Source: an uncultured Ruminiclostridium sp. (GTDB lineage: Bacteria > Bacillota > Clostridia > Oscillospirales > Ruminococcaceae). Taken from it: DNA of 64,000 bases. A program made the position numbers and the translations under genes. This document shows positions 61,488 through 64,000 of this stretch, in pieces (position 1 is the stretch's first letter; each line of letters starts with the position of its first letter). A model generated the notes under the pieces. It was not told where the DNA came from. It searched no databases and saw nothing but the letters and a program-made list of their open reading frames with translations. Location: NCBI GenBank assembly GCA_947594425.1, contig CANQED010000001.1, positions 186,001 through 250,000 on the forward strand. The letters run 5' to 3'.

Positions 61488-62630
61488 TTAGGGCAGAATT
61501 ATCGGCGCGGCGGTAAGGTCGGTGCCGCACGGCAGCCGCTTTTTCAGCGCTAAAGCGTACATATCCCGCGCGCGACTTTGTAAAAAAGCCTGCCGCAGCG
61601 CGTTATCACTTAGGCGCGAGAGCCTCGCCAGCGAGGTATCCACCGCGACGGGGCAGTTTGCCGCACTGAGCAGCTCTTTCCCGCGACCGTTCATGCCGAG
61701 CACCCTTATGTATGCGGGCGCTGCGTCCGCGTCGGCGCGCGTTATCCCCAAAAACGCGCACATAACAAGCCTGCGCGCGCTCGACAGCGTGGTGCGCTTT
61801 GACTTATACCCCGCGTACAGCGCCGCAAGGCTGTCAGCCTCGCGAATAGCGCGATACAGACGGTTCTCCGCGCCGTTAGATATATCGGGCAGCTTAGAGA
61901 AGCTGTCTTTATCAAGCCCCCTCAGCACCGCGAGCATAGCGGTTTCTATCCGTGAGATATCGGCGCTGTCACCGATATTATACGGCAGAATGTTAAAAAC
62001 GTCAACCCCCCGCCGTATTCTTTTTCGTATTTCGCTCGCCGAGAGAAAGCCGTCCTTTTCCTTATCCGAGTCGTGCATTGCCCCGCGCCGCCTTACCGCA
62101 AAAGGAACGGCATCGCACCCCGTCTTTTTTAACGCGCGGATATATTCCACCGCCAATATATCGTTTGGGCTGCTAAGCACCTCGGATATCTCCTTATCGT
62201 CTACCGCGCGGGTAAGCGCCGCAGGGTAGCTGTACCCCTCGTTCATAAGAGAAGAAAGCACAGCGCGGTCGACGTTATCCGCCCTGTCGGCGGCTCTTTT
62301 GATTAGCTCGATATCCCCGCACTCGCTGCCGAATGACAGCATATCCGCGCAGCCCATAAGCTTTATTATTTCCACCGCTTTAAGAGCAAAGCGCTCCGCG
62401 CTGCACACGGCGTACTGCGCGGGCAATTCTATCACGATATCCGCGCCGTTTTCCAACGCCGCCCGCGCGCGTGTAAATTTATCGCATACGGCTGTGTCTC
62501 CGCGCTGGACAAAGTCCCCGCTCATAACGCACATTATATGCGTCGCGCCGAGTTCGCGGGTACGGGCGATATGGTACTTATGCCCATAGTGGAACGGGTC
62601 GTATTCGGCTATTATCGCGGCACACTTCAT
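61488..62630 (-). CDS. tmcAL: tRNA(Met) cytidine acetate ligase TmcAL (YlbM)
   Basis: TmcAL makes N4-acetylcytidine at the wobble position of elongator tRNA-Met from acetate and ATP. The long frame opens at 62801, but GGAAAG and homology place the start at the ATG at 62630, giving 380 residues. It begins with the nucleotidyltransferase signature IIAEYDPFHYGHKYHI, has MSGDFVQRGD, CDKFTRARAALENGADIVIELP, FGSECGD and SPNDILAVEYI. It uses acetate, and the acetate kinase gene lies divergently next to it; whether that matters is unknown. It leads the tmcAL-murL-murD set. Confidence 0.88.
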   Translation of the reverse strand: MKCAAIIAEYDPFHYGHKYHIARTRELGATHIMCVMSGDFVQRGDTAVCDKFTRARAALENGADIVIELPAQYAVCSAERFALKAVEIIKLMGCADMLSFGSECGDIELIKRAADRADNVDRAVLSSLMNEGYSYPAALTRAVDDKEISEVLSSPNDILAVEYIRALKKTGCDAVPFAVRRRGAMHDSDKEKDGFLSASEIRKRIRRGVDVFNILPYNIGDSADISRIETAMLAVLRGLDKDSFSKLPDISNGAENRLYRAIREADSLAALYAGYKSKRTTLSSARRLVMCAFLGITRADADAAPAYIRVLGMNGRGKELLSAANCPVAVDTSLARLSRLSDNALRQAFLQSRARDMYALALKKRLPCGTDLTAAPIILP

Positions 62631-62726
62631 AATATCACTTTCCTTATTATACGCTTTAATTTTTCGTCGGCGAATACCGCACGCGGTGTTTTTTCCCGAT
62701 AAAGGGCGATTTTGCAATAAACCCCT

Positions 62727-62755
62727 TGATTTTTTTAAAAATATGGTATAAAATA
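62727..62755 (+). promoter_or_regulatory. ackA promoter
   Basis: TTGATT (62727-62732), 17-base spacer, TAAAAT (62750-62755), in A+T-rich DNA about 40 bases before the ATG. Confidence 0.65.
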
Positions 62756-62793
62756 TATTTGTATAATTTATCCGAAGAAAGGAATTTATCAAT

Positions 62794-64000
62794 ATGAACA
62801 TTCTTGTAGTAAACGCAGGAAGCTCGTCGCTTAAGTATCAGCTTATCGATATGAAGGACGAGAGCGTTATCGCAAAGGGCAACTGTGAGAGGATCGGCAT
62901 AGACGGCAAGATAACCCACAAGACCTTTGACGGCAGAAAATATGAGGAGGAGTGCTCGTTCCCGACCCATACCGAGGCATTTGAGAAGCTCGTCGAGGTG
63001 CTCACCACAGGCGACGCTGCGGTGATAAAGAGCATGAGCGAGATCTCGGCGGTAGGTCACAGGATAGTGCAGGGCGCGGAGGTATTTACCGAGACTACTC
63101 TTGTCACCGACGAGGTAATAGACAAGATAGACGACCTCGCGGAGCTAGCCCCCGTTCACAATCACGCGCACGCTTTAGCGCTGAGAGCCTGCAAAAAGGT
63201 AGTACCCGCCAGCGTTCCGCAGGCGGTGGTATTCGACACCGCGTTTCACCAGACCATGCCGCCTAAGGCGTTTATGTTCGGTATGCCCTACGAGGTATAC
63301 GAAAAGCTGCACGTTAGAAAATACGGCTTTCACGGCACTTCTCACCGCTATGTATCGATGAAGCTCGGCGAGGTAAAAGGTACGGATCTTTCTAATCTCA
63401 AGATCGTTTCCTGCCACCTCGGCAACGGCTCGTCCATAACCGCCATAGACGGAGGCAAGTCGGTAGACACCTCTATGGGCTTTACCCCTCTCGACGGTAT
63501 CATAATGGGCACCCGCTCAGGCAGCGTAGACCCCTCTGCGGTAGAATTTGTACAGAATAAGATGGGCTTTACCCCCTCGCAGATGAGCGATTATCTTAAT
63601 AAGCAGTCGGGCTTTCTCGGGCTGTCGGGTCGTTCGTCCGACAACAGAGATATAACCAGCGCAGCCGCTGACGGCGACAATCGCGCTAAGCTCGTATCCG
63701 AGATGCTCGCATATGAGATAAAGAAATACATCGGCTCTTATGCCGCCGCTATGAACGGGCTTGACGCGGTCATATTCACGGGCGGTATCGGCGAGAACGC
63801 CCCCGAGGTAAGAAAGGCTGTCTGCGAGAATATGGACGTCCTCGGCATTAAGCTCGACGAGAGCGTTAACGCTTCGCTTCGCGGCGAGCTCAAGCTTATC
63901 TCCGCCCCCGACTCTAAGGTCGAGGTCTGGGTAATACCCACTAATGAAGAATTGCTGATAGCGCGCGACACCTTAAAGATAACGGGTCTCGATAAGCAGC
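62794..64000 (+). CDS. ackA: Acetate kinase, 3' end outside window
   Basis: AckA makes ATP and acetate from acetyl phosphate, the last step of acetate fermentation. GAAAGGAA precedes the ATG at 62794. The frame stays open to the right edge with 402 codons, about the length of the whole family, so only the last few residues and the stop are missing. Motifs visible are LVVNAGSSSLKYQL, VGHRIVQG, FDTAFHQTMP, KYGFHGTSHRYVS, CHLGNGSSI, SMGFTPLDGIIMGTRSGSVDP and VIFTGGIGENAPEVR. It is divergent from tmcAL. Confidence 0.95.
   Translation, partial: MNILVVNAGSSSLKYQLIDMKDESVIAKGNCERIGIDGKITHKTFDGRKYEEECSFPTHTEAFEKLVEVLTTGDAAVIKSMSEISAVGHRIVQGAEVFTETTLVTDEVIDKIDDLAELAPVHNHAHALALRACKKVVPASVPQAVVFDTAFHQTMPPKAFMFGMPYEVYEKLHVRKYGFHGTSHRYVSMKLGEVKGTDLSNLKIVSCHLGNGSSITAIDGGKSVDTSMGFTPLDGIIMGTRSGSVDPSAVEFVQNKMGFTPSQMSDYLNKQSGFLGLSGRSSDNRDITSAAADGDNRAKLVSEMLAYEIKKYIGSYAAAMNGLDAVIFTGGIGENAPEVRKAVCENMDVLGIKLDESVNASLRGELKLISAPDSKVEVWVIPTNEELLIARDTLKITGLDKQ

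Noticed and set aside
62631-62801. A 57-residue N-terminal extension of TmcAL
   Set aside because: TmcAL proteins begin at the MKCAAIIAEYDPFH-type start, and a ribosome binding site precedes the ATG at 62630. The extension overlaps the divergent ackA promoter.

Overview
The window looks like a chromosomal segment from an endospore-forming Bacillota (Clostridia), most likely an uncultured Ruminococcaceae/Oscillospiraceae-type gut bacterium. The support is a set of Gram-positive sporulation genes (sigK, spoIIID, spoIIE, cwlD), a trp T-box leader, a CIRCE-controlled groESL, a ribosomal L10 leader, an NPITG-anchored SpaA-repeat surface protein, moderate G+C, and many consensus TTGACA-17-TATAAT promoters. 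I found no tRNA, rRNA or CRISPR array. No phage genes or intact transposase were seen.

Layout. 1-1470: three zinc-ribbon proteins in a row, the first cut by the window edge. 1477-2184: sigK. 2328-2823: two very small genes behind a strong promoter. 2825-5926: a ferredoxin-thioredoxin-reductase-like mini protein and a solitary MmeI-type restriction-methylation fusion. 6087-11923: spoIIID, spoIIE, rsmA, radA and cwlD. 11984-13989: three membrane proteins, two of them paralogues. 14130-20943: a complete trpEGDCFBA operon behind a Trp T-box. 20894-21210: a hairpin-rich element. 21198-24580: DUF1349 protein, FakA-like fragment, aspS, HAD phosphatase. 24670-29305: a glycan operon (GT2-GtrA, phosphodiester glycosidase, membrane protein, GH51 arabinofuranosidase). 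29491-36882: a 2463-residue surface adhesin. 37234-38385: rplJL with its leader. 38429-44224: a membrane protein and an unusual operon (receiver-like winged helix protein, sigma-like protein, large membrane sensor-like protein, HD protein, AlkZ-related protein). 44413-46550: groESL. 46520-48367: the remains of a restriction-modification locus around an intact XRE regulator, bracketed by two copies of the same hairpin. 48442-51615: a TetR-controlled redox operon. 51751-58788: lon, engB, an rlmN-family gene, aroB and a diguanylate cyclase. 58820-62630: tmcAL, murL, murD. 62727-64000: ackA, cut by the right edge.

How genes work together. The sporulation genes carry promoter signals that fit their known classes: a 21-bp-spaced, Spo0A-type promoter at spoIIE and sigma-E-like promoters with 14-bp spacing at spoIIID and cwlD. 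The most interesting metabolic pairing is murL next to a MurD homologue. In Xanthomonas this pair makes the D-glutamate of peptidoglycan by adding L-Glu and then epimerising it, instead of using glutamate racemase. The most interesting local DNA structure is a terminator-like stem that spans the spoIIE promoter and start codon and can form only in read-through RNA from rsmA. All function calls rest on sequence recognition by eye; no search was run.
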